DNA of 64,000 nt from Acidobacteriota bacterium (GTDB lineage Bacteria > Acidobacteriota > Terriglobia > Terriglobales > SCQP01), in NCBI GenBank assembly GCA_004299485.1, contig SCQP01000007.1, positions 78,623 through 142,622 on the forward strand. Reading direction: 5' to 3'. The notes under the pieces were generated by a model. That model searched no databases. It had not been told where the DNA came from and saw only the letters and a list, made by a program, of their open reading frames with translations. A program made the translations under genes and the position numbers. Each line of letters begins with the position of its first letter. The stretch's first letter is position 1. This document shows positions 22,918 to 32,398 of the stretch, in pieces.

Positions 22918-25900
22918 CTAATGGACCGGCGGCAGTTTGCCCTCCATCTGGCGGTTGAAGGCCGGCAGCGCGGTTTGGATCACCTGGTCGTAATCGGCTT
23001 TAGCGGTGGCCAGCTTTTGCTCGATGCCGGCGAGGATGGGATAGGAAACATCGGTTGGTTTGTAATTGGCGCCGCCGGCAACATCGCCCGCGCCGGTGCC
23101 CACCACGCCGTTGAACCAGATCAGGTTCATGTAGACCTTGTACTGCTCCGGATAGTACTTATCATCGCTGAGCAGGCTTTCGTGGTTGAGCAACTGCATT
23201 TCGACCGCCATGAGCTTGCCCGCAAAGCTATTGAGCGCGGCAGCTTGATCGGGGTGCGACTTCAGATCGTCCTGCACCTGCTTGCGCAGAATCTCGAGGC
23301 GGTTGATCATGCTCGCGGCGGCGTCCATGTCGTTGCGGATGCGAACCTGCATCTTCGTCGAAGCCTCGAGATCGGCATCGCTCGAGTGAATGGCAGGATC
23401 CTGGACGACGGTGAAGGGTTCGCTGTAGGTCTTGCCGGAGTCGGTGAAGCTGACGGTGAAATTGCCCGGCGCCGCGAGTGGACCGGCATGCTGCGCGCCT
23501 TCGATGCCCCAGTGCGTGACCGGGCGCCAGTCGCGGCCCTGGAAACGCGGCTCCGACCAGATATAGGGATCCTCGGGCGGCGTAGTGCGCAGCTTGACGA
23601 AGTCCGGCGCGGTGTAGCGCAGGTTCCAGTCGACGCGATTGAGACCGCCGTGCGCCGTGACCTTGAAGGATCGGACGACAGCACCCGTGGAATCGTGGAT
23701 GGTGAAGGTCAGCGGCTTGGCGGGCGTACGCGCGAGCGACAAATCGAACTCGGCGCGACCGTCGCGCGCCTGGCGGATGCCTGCCTTGGGCGCATAGAGG
23801 CGCGTGACGCCGTCGGGATAGCTGGTCTTGCCGGTCTGCTCGAGGATGCTGATATCGGGCAGTACATACAGGCCGCGGCCGTAGGTGGCGACGAGCACAT
23901 CGTGCGCCCGCTTCTGCACCGTAATCCAGTTGATGGGCGAGGCCGGCAGGTCGCGGTTGAACTGCGTCCAGTGGGCGCCGTCATCCATCGAATAGAAGAA
24001 CCCATGCCCGCTGCCGGCAAACAGCATGTCTTTGCGGTTGGGGTTTGCAGCCACCGAGCGCATGTAGTCGAGCGGGTTGCCGTGCGGCAGATCGCCGCTG
24101 ATGCTGGTCCAGGTCTGGCCGAAATCGTGCGTCTTGTAAAGGTACGGCGCGCGATTGTTGTTCAGGTGCAAATCGAATGCGACGTACGCGGTGCCGGGCT
24201 CGAAGCTGGAGGGCGAGATCTGCGTAACGGTGCCCCCGGGCGGAAGATCAGGAATGTTCTTGGTGACGTTGGTCCAGTGCGTACCGCCATCTTTGGTGTA
24301 CCAGAGCTGGCCATTGTTGGTGCCCGCCCAGATCAGGCGCGGCGCGACGGGCGAAGGCGCGATGGCGTAGACCACGCCACCGTAGTACTGGCCGAGGTTG
24401 TCGCCGACGAGGCCGCCGGACGAGACGATGTGGCGCGGGCCGCCCTGCGACAGATCGGGGCTGATGACCTTCCAGGATTGGCCCTGGTCATCGGTCTGGA
24501 AAACGACCTGGCAGCCGTAGTAGACGCTGCCGCTGAAGGGATCGATCGCCATCGGCGGCGTCCAGTGGCAGCGGTACTTGAGCAGATTGGGCTGCGAGTC
24601 GAGGGTGTGCATCCAGGGCGCGACCGAACGCGCCACGCTGGTGCGGGCGCTCCAGCGCGTAATTTCATCGCCGTAGCAGCTTGACCAGACGACGTTGGGA
24701 TTGCCCTTGGCAGGCTCCGTGAAGCCGGATTCGCAGCCGCCCAGGCCGTACTGCCAATGCGGCGCGGAAGCGGCGGGAGCGCCGTACGGGGCGCGACGGC
24801 CCGGAGGCCCATGCGGACCGGCATCGACGCCGGGGACGCGGCCGCTGCCGGTGCCTTCGGAGGTGTCGCTGGGGCCGCGCATGGTGCCGTCGTCCTGGCG
24901 GTTGCTGTAGACCCAGTAGGGAACCTGATTATCGGTAAAGACGTGATACATCTGGCCGTTGGGCAGGCTGACGCGCACGACGCTGTGGCCGGTGGCGATG
25001 CTGGCGCCGGCGTCATCGGTGAGGACGTAGCGGCCGGGGATTTTGGGATCCATCCAGATGTCGTGGCAGTCGCCGCAGCTCGCCTGCAGGCGCGGGCCGC
25101 CAAAGCGCGCTGGACGCGGCACCGAAAAGGTGTGGCCGCCGTCGAAGGATTCGTGGAAACTGCTGTTGGTGACCAGCACGTTATCTTCGTTGAAAGGATT
25201 CACCGCGATGCGGACGTAGTAGCCGGCGCGGCCGATGAGCGTGCGGTCCCAGTTCACATCGCGCCAGGTGGCGCCGCCATCGTCGCTGCGCCAGACCGAG
25301 CCTTGGTCAGTGGTCTGAATCAGCGCGTACATGCGCTGGCCGTCGGAGGGCGCGATGGCGACGTCAATTTTGCCCAGCGGCGGCTTCGGCAGACCGTCGG
25401 TCAGGTGTGTCCAGGTGCTGCCGCCGTCGTGGCTGATGTAGACGCCGCTGCCGGGGGTGCCCTGATAACCCGGCCACATGCCGCTGAACTCGCCCCAGCT
25501 ATGCATCAGCACTTGCCAGGTGCCGGCGAGCAGGACGTTGGGATTGTGGGGATCAAGCGCAAGGCCCGAGCAGCCGGTATAGGGGTTCACAAACAGCACG
25601 CGCGTCCAGGTCTTGCCGCCGTCGGCGGTTTTGTAAACACCGCGCTCCTGTGATGGCCCGGTAATCTGGCCCAGCACGCAGGCGAAGACGGTATTGGGAT
25701 CGGTGGGGTTGATGACAATGCGGCCAATGCGGCCCGATTTCTCCAGACCCATGTCCTGCCAGGTGCGGCCGGCGTTGGTGGACTTGTAAATGCCATCGCC
25801 GATGACGTCAATGCCGCGAATCGCCCAGGCTTCGCCCGTGCCTGCCCAGACCGTCTGCGGATCCGCAGGCGCCACGGCCAGCGCGCCGATCGCCATGGCG

Positions 25901-26175
25901 TTCTGGTTGTCGAACACCGGCACGAACGTCTTGCCGCCGTCGGTGGATTTCCAAACGCCGCCGGAAGACGCGCCGAGATAGTAGACGTTGGGATTGCCGT
26001 CAACGCCCGCCGCCGACGCGATGCGGCCGGCGGGCGCCGGGCCGAGATAGCGGAAATGCAGCGGCGCCGGCGTTTGCACCTCTTGCGGACCTTGAGGGCG
26101 GCCGAACGCCTGGCCGAGCGCCAACAAACCGAAACTGGTGAGGATGAGGGTGAAGTGGCGGAGCGTCGGTTTCAT
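22918..26175 (-). CDS. Secreted VPS10/BNR-repeat protein
   Basis: A 1085-residue exported beta-propeller protein. A Sec signal (LTSFGLLALGQAFG) is followed by many Asp-box/BNR repeats of the S-x-D-x-G-x-T-W type: SSGGVWKSTDGGKTFVPV, GIYKSTNAGRTWQDM, GVYKTADGGKTWTRV, VYISHDGGSTWTHL, VWRSDDGGATWRDV, VFQTDDQGQSWKVI and others to about residue 770, the fold of sortilin/VPS10 and sialidase-like proteins. A beta-sandwich-like region and a helical C-terminal domain (TKMQVRIRNDMDAAASMINR) follow. Acidobacteria have many such proteins; binding of glycans or peptides is presumed. The start overlaps the stop of the S9 peptidase by 4 nt, so they are one operon. Confidence 0.88.
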   Translation of the reverse strand: MKPTLRHFTLILTSFGLLALGQAFGRPQGPQEVQTPAPLHFRYLGPAPAGRIASAAGVDGNPNVYYLGASSGGVWKSTDGGKTFVPVFDNQNAMAIGALAVAPADPQTVWAGTGEAWAIRGIDVIGDGIYKSTNAGRTWQDMGLEKSGRIGRIVINPTDPNTVFACVLGQITGPSQERGVYKTADGGKTWTRVLFVNPYTGCSGLALDPHNPNVLLAGTWQVLMHSWGEFSGMWPGYQGTPGSGVYISHDGGSTWTHLTDGLPKPPLGKIDVAIAPSDGQRMYALIQTTDQGSVWRSDDGGATWRDVNWDRTLIGRAGYYVRIAVNPFNEDNVLVTNSSFHESFDGGHTFSVPRPARFGGPRLQASCGDCHDIWMDPKIPGRYVLTDDAGASIATGHSVVRVSLPNGQMYHVFTDNQVPYWVYSNRQDDGTMRGPSDTSEGTGSGRVPGVDAGPHGPPGRRAPYGAPAASAPHWQYGLGGCESGFTEPAKGNPNVVWSSCYGDEITRWSARTSVARSVAPWMHTLDSQPNLLKYRCHWTPPMAIDPFSGSVYYGCQVVFQTDDQGQSWKVISPDLSQGGPRHIVSSGGLVGDNLGQYYGGVVYAIAPSPVAPRLIWAGTNNGQLWYTKDGGTHWTNVTKNIPDLPPGGTVTQISPSSFEPGTAYVAFDLHLNNNRAPYLYKTHDFGQTWTSISGDLPHGNPLDYMRSVAANPNRKDMLFAGSGHGFFYSMDDGAHWTQFNRDLPASPINWITVQKRAHDVLVATYGRGLYVLPDISILEQTGKTSYPDGVTRLYAPKAGIRQARDGRAEFDLSLARTPAKPLTFTIHDSTGAVVRSFKVTAHGGLNRVDWNLRYTAPDFVKLRTTPPEDPYIWSEPRFQGRDWRPVTHWGIEGAQHAGPLAAPGNFTVSFTDSGKTYSEPFTVVQDPAIHSSDADLEASTKMQVRIRNDMDAAASMINRLEILRKQVQDDLKSHPDQAAALNSFAGKLMAVEMQLLNHESLLSDDKYYPEQYKVYMNLIWFNGVVGTGAGDVAGGANYKPTDVSYPILAGIEQKLATAKADYDQVIQTALPAFNRQMEGKLPPVH

Positions 26176-28646
26176 TGCTGCTCAGTTCCTTTCGTATTCC
26201 AGAGGGGTGGTTCTACGTGGAGAAGGTTATGGACAAAGAAATCTTCGAGACGGTGCTGGTAGTACTCACCGCCGGAGCCGTGGCCGCCGCCGGGAACTTC
26301 CATCAAGCTGAAGCGCTTGTTGTGCTGAATGAGCTGGTTCACGACCTGCACGGTGGAAGAGGGGTCAACGTTGCCGTCGAGTTCACCGAAAAACAGCAGC
26401 AACTTGCCGTGGAGGCGCCACGCGTTGACGGTGTCGGAGTTCTTGACGTACTGCGGACCGACCGGCCAGCCCATGTACTGCTCGTTCCACCAGATCTTGT
26501 CCATGCGGTTGTCGTAGCAGCCGGAGTTGGCGACCGCGACGGTGTAGAAATCACCGTGCCACAGCAGCGCGGCCAGGGCGCTTTGCCCGCCGGCCGAGGT
26601 GCCGTAAATGCCCACGCCGTGGCTGATGTCATACCAGGGATAACGCGCCGCGGCCGCTTTGTGCCAGAGAATGCGGTCGGGAAAGCCCGCGTCGGCGAGG
26701 TTTTGCCAGGCGACATCGTGAAAGGCACGCGAGCGGTTGTTCGTGCCCATGCCGTCAATCTGCGCCACCACAAAGCCCAGCTCCGCCAGCGGCATGCCGC
26801 GCGGCCGGAACGTTTCGGGCACGAAGTTGCCCTGCGGCCCGGCGTAGATGCTCTCGACCACGGGATATTTCTTGCTCGGGTCGAAATTCGAGGGCTGCCA
26901 GATGATGCCCCAAATGTCGGTTTTGCCGTCGCGGCCTTTGGCATGCATGATGAGCGGCGGCTTCCAGCCGGCGGCGAGCAGCTTGCTGTCGTCGGCCTTT
27001 TCGAGCGTCAGGAGGACGTGTTGGTCGCTGGTGCGGCGCAGCTCGGAGATGGGCGGCTGATCAACCGTGGACCATTCGTCGGTGTAGAACTGGTGGTCGG
27101 GCGAGAAGCTGACGGTGTGATCGCCATCCGCGCTTGTGAAGGTCATCAGACCGGTGCCGTCGAAGTTGATGCGGTAATAGTTGATGTAATAGGGATTCTC
27201 GCCCGGCGTCATGCCGCTGGCTTCGAACCAGATTTGGTGCTTGACCGGATCCACGTAGTCCACGGCGCGGACGGGCCAATCGCCGTTGGTGATCTTGCGG
27301 ATGACTTGGCCGGTGACGCCATCGTAGAGATACAGGTGCTCCCAGCCATCGCGCTCCGACGCCCAGATGATTTCCTTGCCGTCGTTGACGTCGTAGCGGA
27401 AATACTTGCCGGTGTCGGTGGGGTTGGGCACCAGCGGACGGTAGTCGACGAAGGTCTTGCTGTCTTCTTCAATCAGTGTGCGCGCTTGGCCCGTGGCCGC
27501 GTTGACCTCAATGACGCGGTAAACCTGGTGGCCGCGCTGGTTGTACTCGAAGGTGAAGCCGCGGCTGTCTTTCCACCACTTGGGCGGCGTCAGATTGAAG
27601 GGATTGGGAAAAAGCGTGTTTGGGATCGGCGTTTCCGTGCGAGTCGCAACGTCGAATAGCGCCGGCTGCGCAATCGGCAGCGTGTCGCCGGGTTTCCGGT
27701 AGAGCGGGCCTTTAAAGGCGATGGGCTGCAACTGCGTGGTGGGCGAGGATTCAACGTATTGAATGTGCCGGTCGTAGCCGGGGCGGATGGCGTAGGCAGC
27801 GAGATGCGTCGAGTCGGGCGACCAGGCAAGCGTGGGCAGCGAGTAGGCATTGCCTTCGGAACCATCGGTGCTCAGTGAGGAGCCGGTTTTGTCGCCGCTG
27901 CGGCGCACCCAAACGTTGAAGTTCTGAATGTAGGCGATCCAGTCGCCGTTGGGGGAGGGCTTCTCGTTGGGCTGGGGCGGCGGTTGCGGCCGCGCTGAGG
28001 GTGGTTGTGCTGTTTGCGGGCGGTACGGAACCAAATCTTCGAGGCCGTCCTCCGGCTCATTGGCCATCATGGGCGGCGGATAGATGCCCGCATCCACCGC
28101 GACGCCACCGTTGGCGCCGGAGGCGTAAGGCGGGGGCGGGAAAAAACGGCGGGACTGCGGCTTCATTTTTTCGCCGCGCGTGCAGGTGTAATCGGTAAGG
28201 CTGCACGTCCAGTTGTAGCCGCCGAGGCCGAAGGCAATCGCCTGCTCGCCGTTGATGAACTGCAGCCCGCCCGGGCGGGGAAACGTGCGGCCCAGACGTT
28301 CGGCATTCGCATCCGTGAACGGCAGCGTCAGCGCGGTATAGTGCTTGCCGCTCGCGTCGGACAACGCCGCCGCCAGCCGCGCTTGATCAAACGCAGGGCG
28401 CTTGGTGAGCGTGGTCGCGTCCACCCAGATAAACTCACGCCCGCCGGGAACGGTCTTGTGATACCAGAAGTGATCGCTGCCGGCAATCCAGTTGGTCGGG
28501 CCGGGGATGTTGACGGTGAGCCCGGCGTACTCTTTGTTGATGGAGTTGGCGCGGGCATAATCAGCGGCGCTGCCTTGGGCAGAGGCTAGCAGCGGCAGGG
28601 CGCAGGTCAGAGCCAGAAGAGTAATGATGATTCGTCGGTTGGTCAT
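26172..28646 (-). CDS. S9 family peptidase (dipeptidyl-peptidase IV type)
   Basis: An 824-residue secreted serine peptidase. MTNRRIIITLLALTCALPLL is the signal peptide. The DPPIV N-terminal propeller spans about residues 90-560 (PDSTHLAAYAIRPGYDRHIQ, KWWKDSRGFTFEYNQRGHQV). The catalytic domain has the nucleophile in GVGIYGTSAGGQSAL (G-x-S-x-G-G), Asp in LLFFGELDGNVDPSST and His in VPGGGHGSGGEYY. It likely removes dipeptides from extracellular peptides. The ATG at 28646 is supported by GGGGAG upstream; earlier in-frame codons overlap the promoter region shared with the divergent GH27 gene. It is the first gene of an operon with the VPS10 protein. Confidence 0.9.
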   Translation of the reverse strand: MTNRRIIITLLALTCALPLLASAQGSAADYARANSINKEYAGLTVNIPGPTNWIAGSDHFWYHKTVPGGREFIWVDATTLTKRPAFDQARLAAALSDASGKHYTALTLPFTDANAERLGRTFPRPGGLQFINGEQAIAFGLGGYNWTCSLTDYTCTRGEKMKPQSRRFFPPPPYASGANGGVAVDAGIYPPPMMANEPEDGLEDLVPYRPQTAQPPSARPQPPPQPNEKPSPNGDWIAYIQNFNVWVRRSGDKTGSSLSTDGSEGNAYSLPTLAWSPDSTHLAAYAIRPGYDRHIQYVESSPTTQLQPIAFKGPLYRKPGDTLPIAQPALFDVATRTETPIPNTLFPNPFNLTPPKWWKDSRGFTFEYNQRGHQVYRVIEVNAATGQARTLIEEDSKTFVDYRPLVPNPTDTGKYFRYDVNDGKEIIWASERDGWEHLYLYDGVTGQVIRKITNGDWPVRAVDYVDPVKHQIWFEASGMTPGENPYYINYYRINFDGTGLMTFTSADGDHTVSFSPDHQFYTDEWSTVDQPPISELRRTSDQHVLLTLEKADDSKLLAAGWKPPLIMHAKGRDGKTDIWGIIWQPSNFDPSKKYPVVESIYAGPQGNFVPETFRPRGMPLAELGFVVAQIDGMGTNNRSRAFHDVAWQNLADAGFPDRILWHKAAAARYPWYDISHGVGIYGTSAGGQSALAALLWHGDFYTVAVANSGCYDNRMDKIWWNEQYMGWPVGPQYVKNSDTVNAWRLHGKLLLFFGELDGNVDPSSTVQVVNQLIQHNKRFSLMEVPGGGHGSGGEYYQHRLEDFFVHNLLHVEPPLWNTKGTEQQ

Positions 28647-28720
28647 CGGAGACTCCCCATGGCAAACGGTATACTTTATCCGTTCAGGATTCAACTACTC
28701 TGTTGCGGAGGGGGGAACCG

Positions 28721-30298
28721 ATGCGTAGCTGGAAACTATGGGTTTTGGCGCTTGGCGTGATGTTTTTGGGGTTTGCGCCGCAGCAGTCGAAATTGGCGGG
28801 GACCTGGAAAGCGGAGCAGACCTATACGCGACGTGGGCAGAGCCACACGGTGCAACTGGAATACGTCTTCAAGACCGAGGGCAACCAGATCACCGGCGTA
28901 GCGGCCACGCAGCAGGGACACAACGGCATCATCAAGGGCAACGTCGAAGGGAATCAGGTGAAGTTGAAAATTTACGATCCCTTCCGGCCACAGGCGCCGG
29001 GGCGGCAATACCAGGGCACCATGCAAGGATCGCGCCTGACGCTCGCCTTCGCGCCCGGCGGCAGCCGCGCCAGCTACTCCGGCTTCCGGCGGTTTTCGCC
29101 ACAGCCGGTGACGTTTCATAAGGTCTCGTCCAACACTGTGTATGAGCTGCCGCCCGATTTGCGGCATCCGCCGCTTGCGCCGTTTCATCCGCTGCCGCCC
29201 AATGGCCTGGCGCTGACGCCGCCCATGGGCTGGAATAGCTGGAACCACTTCAACGTGCACGTGAACGCGGAAGACATCCGCCGCACGGCCGATCTCCTCG
29301 TCTCCACCGGCATGGCGGCGGCGGGCTACGTGTACGTCAATATTGACGACACCTGGGAGGGCCAGCGCGACGCCAACGGCAACATTCAGCCCAACAGCAA
29401 ATTTCCCGACATGAAGGCGCTGGCCGATTACGTGCACTCGAAGGGACTGAAGCTGGGCATCTATTCGTCGCCGGGGCCGAAGACCTGCGCCGGCTACACC
29501 GGCAGCTACAATCACGAACTGCAGGATGCCCGCACCTACGCGAAGTGGGGCATTGACTACCTCAAGTACGACTGGTGCAGCGCGAGCGAAGTCTATTCGC
29601 CCGATCAGATGCGAGCGGTGTACGAAAAAATGGCGCTGGCGCTGCGCCGCGCGGGGTCCCGCGCCAGTCGAATGACTGGGCGGCCCATCGTCTTCAGCCT
29701 GTGCGAGTATGGCTGGCAAAACGTGGGCGCGTGGGGTGCAGAGGTGGGCGGCAATTTGTGGCGCACTACCGGCGACATCGAAGACAACTACGCCTCGATG
29801 TCGCGCAACGGTTTCAGCCAGAACGGGCGCCAGGGCGCAGCCGGGCCGGGGCACTGGAACGACCCCGACATGCTTGAAATCGGCAACGGCGGCATGACCG
29901 ACGCCGAGTACCGCACCCACATGAGCCTGTGGTCCATGCTCGCAGCGCCGCTAATTGCCGGCAACGACCTGACCAAGATGACCCCCGATATTCTGGCGAT
30001 TCTGACCAACCGCGAAGTGATTGCGGTCGATCAGGACAAGCTGGGCAAGCAGGGCTACCGCGTGCAGCAGGATGGCGATCTGGAGATCTGGAAAAAGCCG
30101 CTGTCGGGCGGCGCGACGGCGATTGCGCTGTTCAACCGGGGCCCGCAGGCGGCCGCGATGACCGCGGACTGGGCCAAGCTGGGCGTGGGGAGCAATCCCA
30201 AGATTCGCGACCTGTGGGCGCACCGGAGCTTCCGTTCGCCCGGTCATTACACCGTAACCGTGCCCTCGCATGGCGTGGTGATGCTGCGTGCCCACTGA
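28721..30298 (+). CDS. Alpha-galactosidase, GH27
   Basis: A 525-residue secreted glycosidase cleaving terminal alpha-galactosides. After a signal peptide (WKLWVLALGVMFLGFAPQQ) comes an unusual N-terminal beta-rich domain of about 110 residues (LAGTWKAEQTYTRRGQSHTV), then the GH27 barrel: LALTPPMGWNSWNHFNV, the nucleophile Asp in YLKYDWCSA and the acid/base Asp in GHWNDPDMLEIGN. The C-terminal beta-sandwich ends in HYTVTVPSHGVVML. The ATG follows GGAGGGGGG closely. galK starts inside its last codons (11-nt overlap), so this heads the galactose operon. Confidence 0.93.
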   Translation: MRSWKLWVLALGVMFLGFAPQQSKLAGTWKAEQTYTRRGQSHTVQLEYVFKTEGNQITGVAATQQGHNGIIKGNVEGNQVKLKIYDPFRPQAPGRQYQGTMQGSRLTLAFAPGGSRASYSGFRRFSPQPVTFHKVSSNTVYELPPDLRHPPLAPFHPLPPNGLALTPPMGWNSWNHFNVHVNAEDIRRTADLLVSTGMAAAGYVYVNIDDTWEGQRDANGNIQPNSKFPDMKALADYVHSKGLKLGIYSSPGPKTCAGYTGSYNHELQDARTYAKWGIDYLKYDWCSASEVYSPDQMRAVYEKMALALRRAGSRASRMTGRPIVFSLCEYGWQNVGAWGAEVGGNLWRTTGDIEDNYASMSRNGFSQNGRQGAAGPGHWNDPDMLEIGNGGMTDAEYRTHMSLWSMLAAPLIAGNDLTKMTPDILAILTNREVIAVDQDKLGKQGYRVQQDGDLEIWKKPLSGGATAIALFNRGPQAAAMTADWAKLGVGSNPKIRDLWAHRSFRSPGHYTVTVPSHGVVMLRAH

Positions 30299-31364
30299 GG
30301 CTCCGCGCGAGTTTCGGGCTCCTGGAAGAATCAACCTCATCGGCGAGCACACCGACTATAACGACGGCTGGGTGATGCCGGCCGCCATTGACCTGGAGGT
30401 GCGGGTCGCCGTCGTGCCGCTCGCGGGGCGGCGCGTCCGTATATGGTCGGAGCATTTTGGCGAGGCGGCCGAATTTGCCATCGACGAGACGGACGTTGAG
30501 GCCGCCGTGCCGGTCTGGAGCCGGAGTTTGCGCGGGGTGGCGCTGCTGCTCGACCGCAAGGTCAAACTGCCAGGCGCGGCGCTGGAGCTGCGCAGCAGCA
30601 TTCCGGTAGGCGCGGGTCTGAGCTCGTCCGCGGCCGCGGAAGTTGCGGTGGGCGTGGCGCTGGCCGCCGTCGCAGAGCTCGAGATCGACCGCACCGAACT
30701 CGCGAAGCTGTGCCAGCAGGCGAGTCACGAATTCGCCGGCAGCCGCTGCGGGCTGATGGATCAGTTCATCGCCTGCCACGGCCGCAAGGGCTGGTTCCTG
30801 CAGCTCGATACGCGCAGCCTGGAGAAGCACTGGCTGCCGTGGCCGGAGGAGGCCTGCTTTGTCGTCTGCGACTCTGGCGTGCGCCATGATAATGCCGCCG
30901 GGGAGTATAACCAGCGGCGGGCGGAATGCGAAATGGCGGCGGCGCGGCTGGGCCTGCGCTCGCTGCGCGAGCTGGCGCCGCAGGATCTGGAGCGCAGCAT
31001 CCGGCTGCTGCCGCCGGTGCTGGCCGCGCGCTGCCGCCACGTGGTGAGGGAGAACGAGCGCGTGCTGGCCGCGGCACGGTCGTTATCGGAGAGCAATTTG
31101 ACCGCTCTCGGGGAATTACTGAATGCCTCGCACGCCAGTCTGCGCGATGATTACCAGGTGAGTTGCCCGGAACTGGATGATCTCGCCGATCTCTGCCGCC
31201 GCCAACCGGGCGTGTACGGTGCGCGCATGATGGGCGGCGGCTTCGGCGGTTGCGTGCTCGCGCTGGCACAGCCGGAAGCGGTGGCCGGACTGCGGCGCGC
31301 GCTTCCCGGCGCCTCCTGGGTTTGCCGCAGTGCGCCGGGAGCGGGCGCGGAAGCCGCGTCATGA
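30288..31364 (+). CDS. galK: Galactokinase
   Basis: Phosphorylates alpha-D-galactose with ATP to galactose-1-phosphate (first Leloir step); GHMP kinase fold, 358 residues. Galactokinase signature GRINLIGEHTDYNDGWVMP (about residue 13), ATP-binding SSIPVGAGLSSSAAAEVAVG (about 105), the catalytic Asp in SRCGLMDQFIACHG, and GHMP motif 3 MMGGGFGGCVLALA near the C-terminus. The start is GTG inside the end of the GH27 gene, giving translational coupling. The stop overlaps the galT ATG (ATGA). Confidence 0.95.
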   Translation: MPTEAPREFRAPGRINLIGEHTDYNDGWVMPAAIDLEVRVAVVPLAGRRVRIWSEHFGEAAEFAIDETDVEAAVPVWSRSLRGVALLLDRKVKLPGAALELRSSIPVGAGLSSSAAAEVAVGVALAAVAELEIDRTELAKLCQQASHEFAGSRCGLMDQFIACHGRKGWFLQLDTRSLEKHWLPWPEEACFVVCDSGVRHDNAAGEYNQRRAECEMAAARLGLRSLRELAPQDLERSIRLLPPVLAARCRHVVRENERVLAAARSLSESNLTALGELLNASHASLRDDYQVSCPELDDLADLCRRQPGVYGARMMGGGFGGCVLALAQPEAVAGLRRALPGASWVCRSAPGAGAEAAS

Positions 31365-32398
31365 GCGAGATCTTCTCGCATCCGCACCGGCGCTATAACC
31401 CGCTGCTCGACGAATGGGTGCTGGTCTCGCCGCAACGCAATAACCGTCCCTGGCAGGGCCAGGAAGAATCGATCACGCCCGCGCTCGTACCGCCCTATGA
31501 TCCGCACTGCTATCTCTGTCCCGGCAACGCCCGCGCGCAGGGCCGCAGCAATCCCGCCTATACGGCCACCTACGTTTTTGAAAACGACTTCCCTGCCCTA
31601 ACGCCGGGCGTCACCGGTACAGAAGGTGAGTTTTTCCGGGCCGAGGCGGAAGCGGGCCTCTGCCGCGTGATCTGCTACTCGCCGCGCCACGACGTGACAC
31701 TGCCGCATCTGCCGCTGGCCACGGTGACAGCGGTCGTCGCTACGTGGGCGGCGCAATACCGTGAGCTGGCGGCGCGGGGCGAGCTGAGCTCGGTCATGAT
31801 TTTTGAAAACCGGGGCGCCATGATGGGCGCCAGCAACCCGCATCCGCACGGCCAGATTTGGGCCAATGCGCATGTGCCCAACGTGATGGCGCGCGAGCTG
31901 GCGGCACTCGCCGGCTATCGCAGCCGGCACGGCGGCTGCCTGCTCTGCGACTGCCTGCAACGCGAGCAGGAAGCGGGCGAGCGCATCATCTGTGAAAACG
32001 ACGGTTTCGTCGCACTGGTGCCCTTCTGGGCATGCTGGCCGTTTGAAGTGCTGCTGCTCAGCAAGGCGCATGTGGGCGGGCTGGAGGAACTGGACGGCGC
32101 CGCGCAGGCGCAACTCGCCGATATTCTGATCCGGCTCGGCTTGCGCTACGACAATCTGTTTCAGGCGCCTTTTCCTACCTCCTGGGGCATTCACCTGCCG
32201 CCCTGCGACAGTGCGGCGCACCCGGAGTGCCACCTGCATGCACACTTTTTTCCGCCGCTGCTGCGCTCGGCCTCGATCCGCAAATTTCTCGTCGGCTACG
32301 AACTGCTGGCCATGCCGCAGCGCGACCTGACGCCCGAAGATGCCGCCGCGCGCCTGCGCGCGGCATCCACTGGCGCGTGTCCGCGCCGGGAGTCCTGA
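31361..32398 (+). CDS. galT: Galactose-1-phosphate uridylyltransferase
   Basis: Exchanges UMP between UDP-glucose and galactose-1-phosphate (second Leloir step). The 345 residues include the N-terminal RYNPLLDEWVLVSPQRNNRP, the zinc-site Cys pair in CYLCPGNARAQG, and the active-site GASNPHPHGQIWANAHVP, whose HPHGQ His forms the uridylyl-enzyme intermediate. The C-terminal FLVGYELLAMPQRDLTPEDAA is typical. It overlaps galK by 4 nt and the symporter gene by 1 nt. Confidence 0.95.
   Translation: MSEIFSHPHRRYNPLLDEWVLVSPQRNNRPWQGQEESITPALVPPYDPHCYLCPGNARAQGRSNPAYTATYVFENDFPALTPGVTGTEGEFFRAEAEAGLCRVICYSPRHDVTLPHLPLATVTAVVATWAAQYRELAARGELSSVMIFENRGAMMGASNPHPHGQIWANAHVPNVMARELAALAGYRSRHGGCLLCDCLQREQEAGERIICENDGFVALVPFWACWPFEVLLLSKAHVGGLEELDGAAQAQLADILIRLGLRYDNLFQAPFPTSWGIHLPPCDSAAHPECHLHAHFFPPLLRSASIRKFLVGYELLAMPQRDLTPEDAAARLRAASTGACPRRES

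Noticed and set aside
22921..24684. 587-codon ORF on the plus strand
   Set aside because: Antisense of the VPS10-like gene, with low-complexity composition and no domain.
26175..27659. 494-codon ORF on the plus strand
   Set aside because: Antisense of the S9 peptidase; the minus strand has the catalytic triad.
30132..31040. 302-codon minus-strand ORF opposite galK
   Set aside because: Shadow of galK, which has complete kinase motifs and overlaps its neighbours as an operon member.
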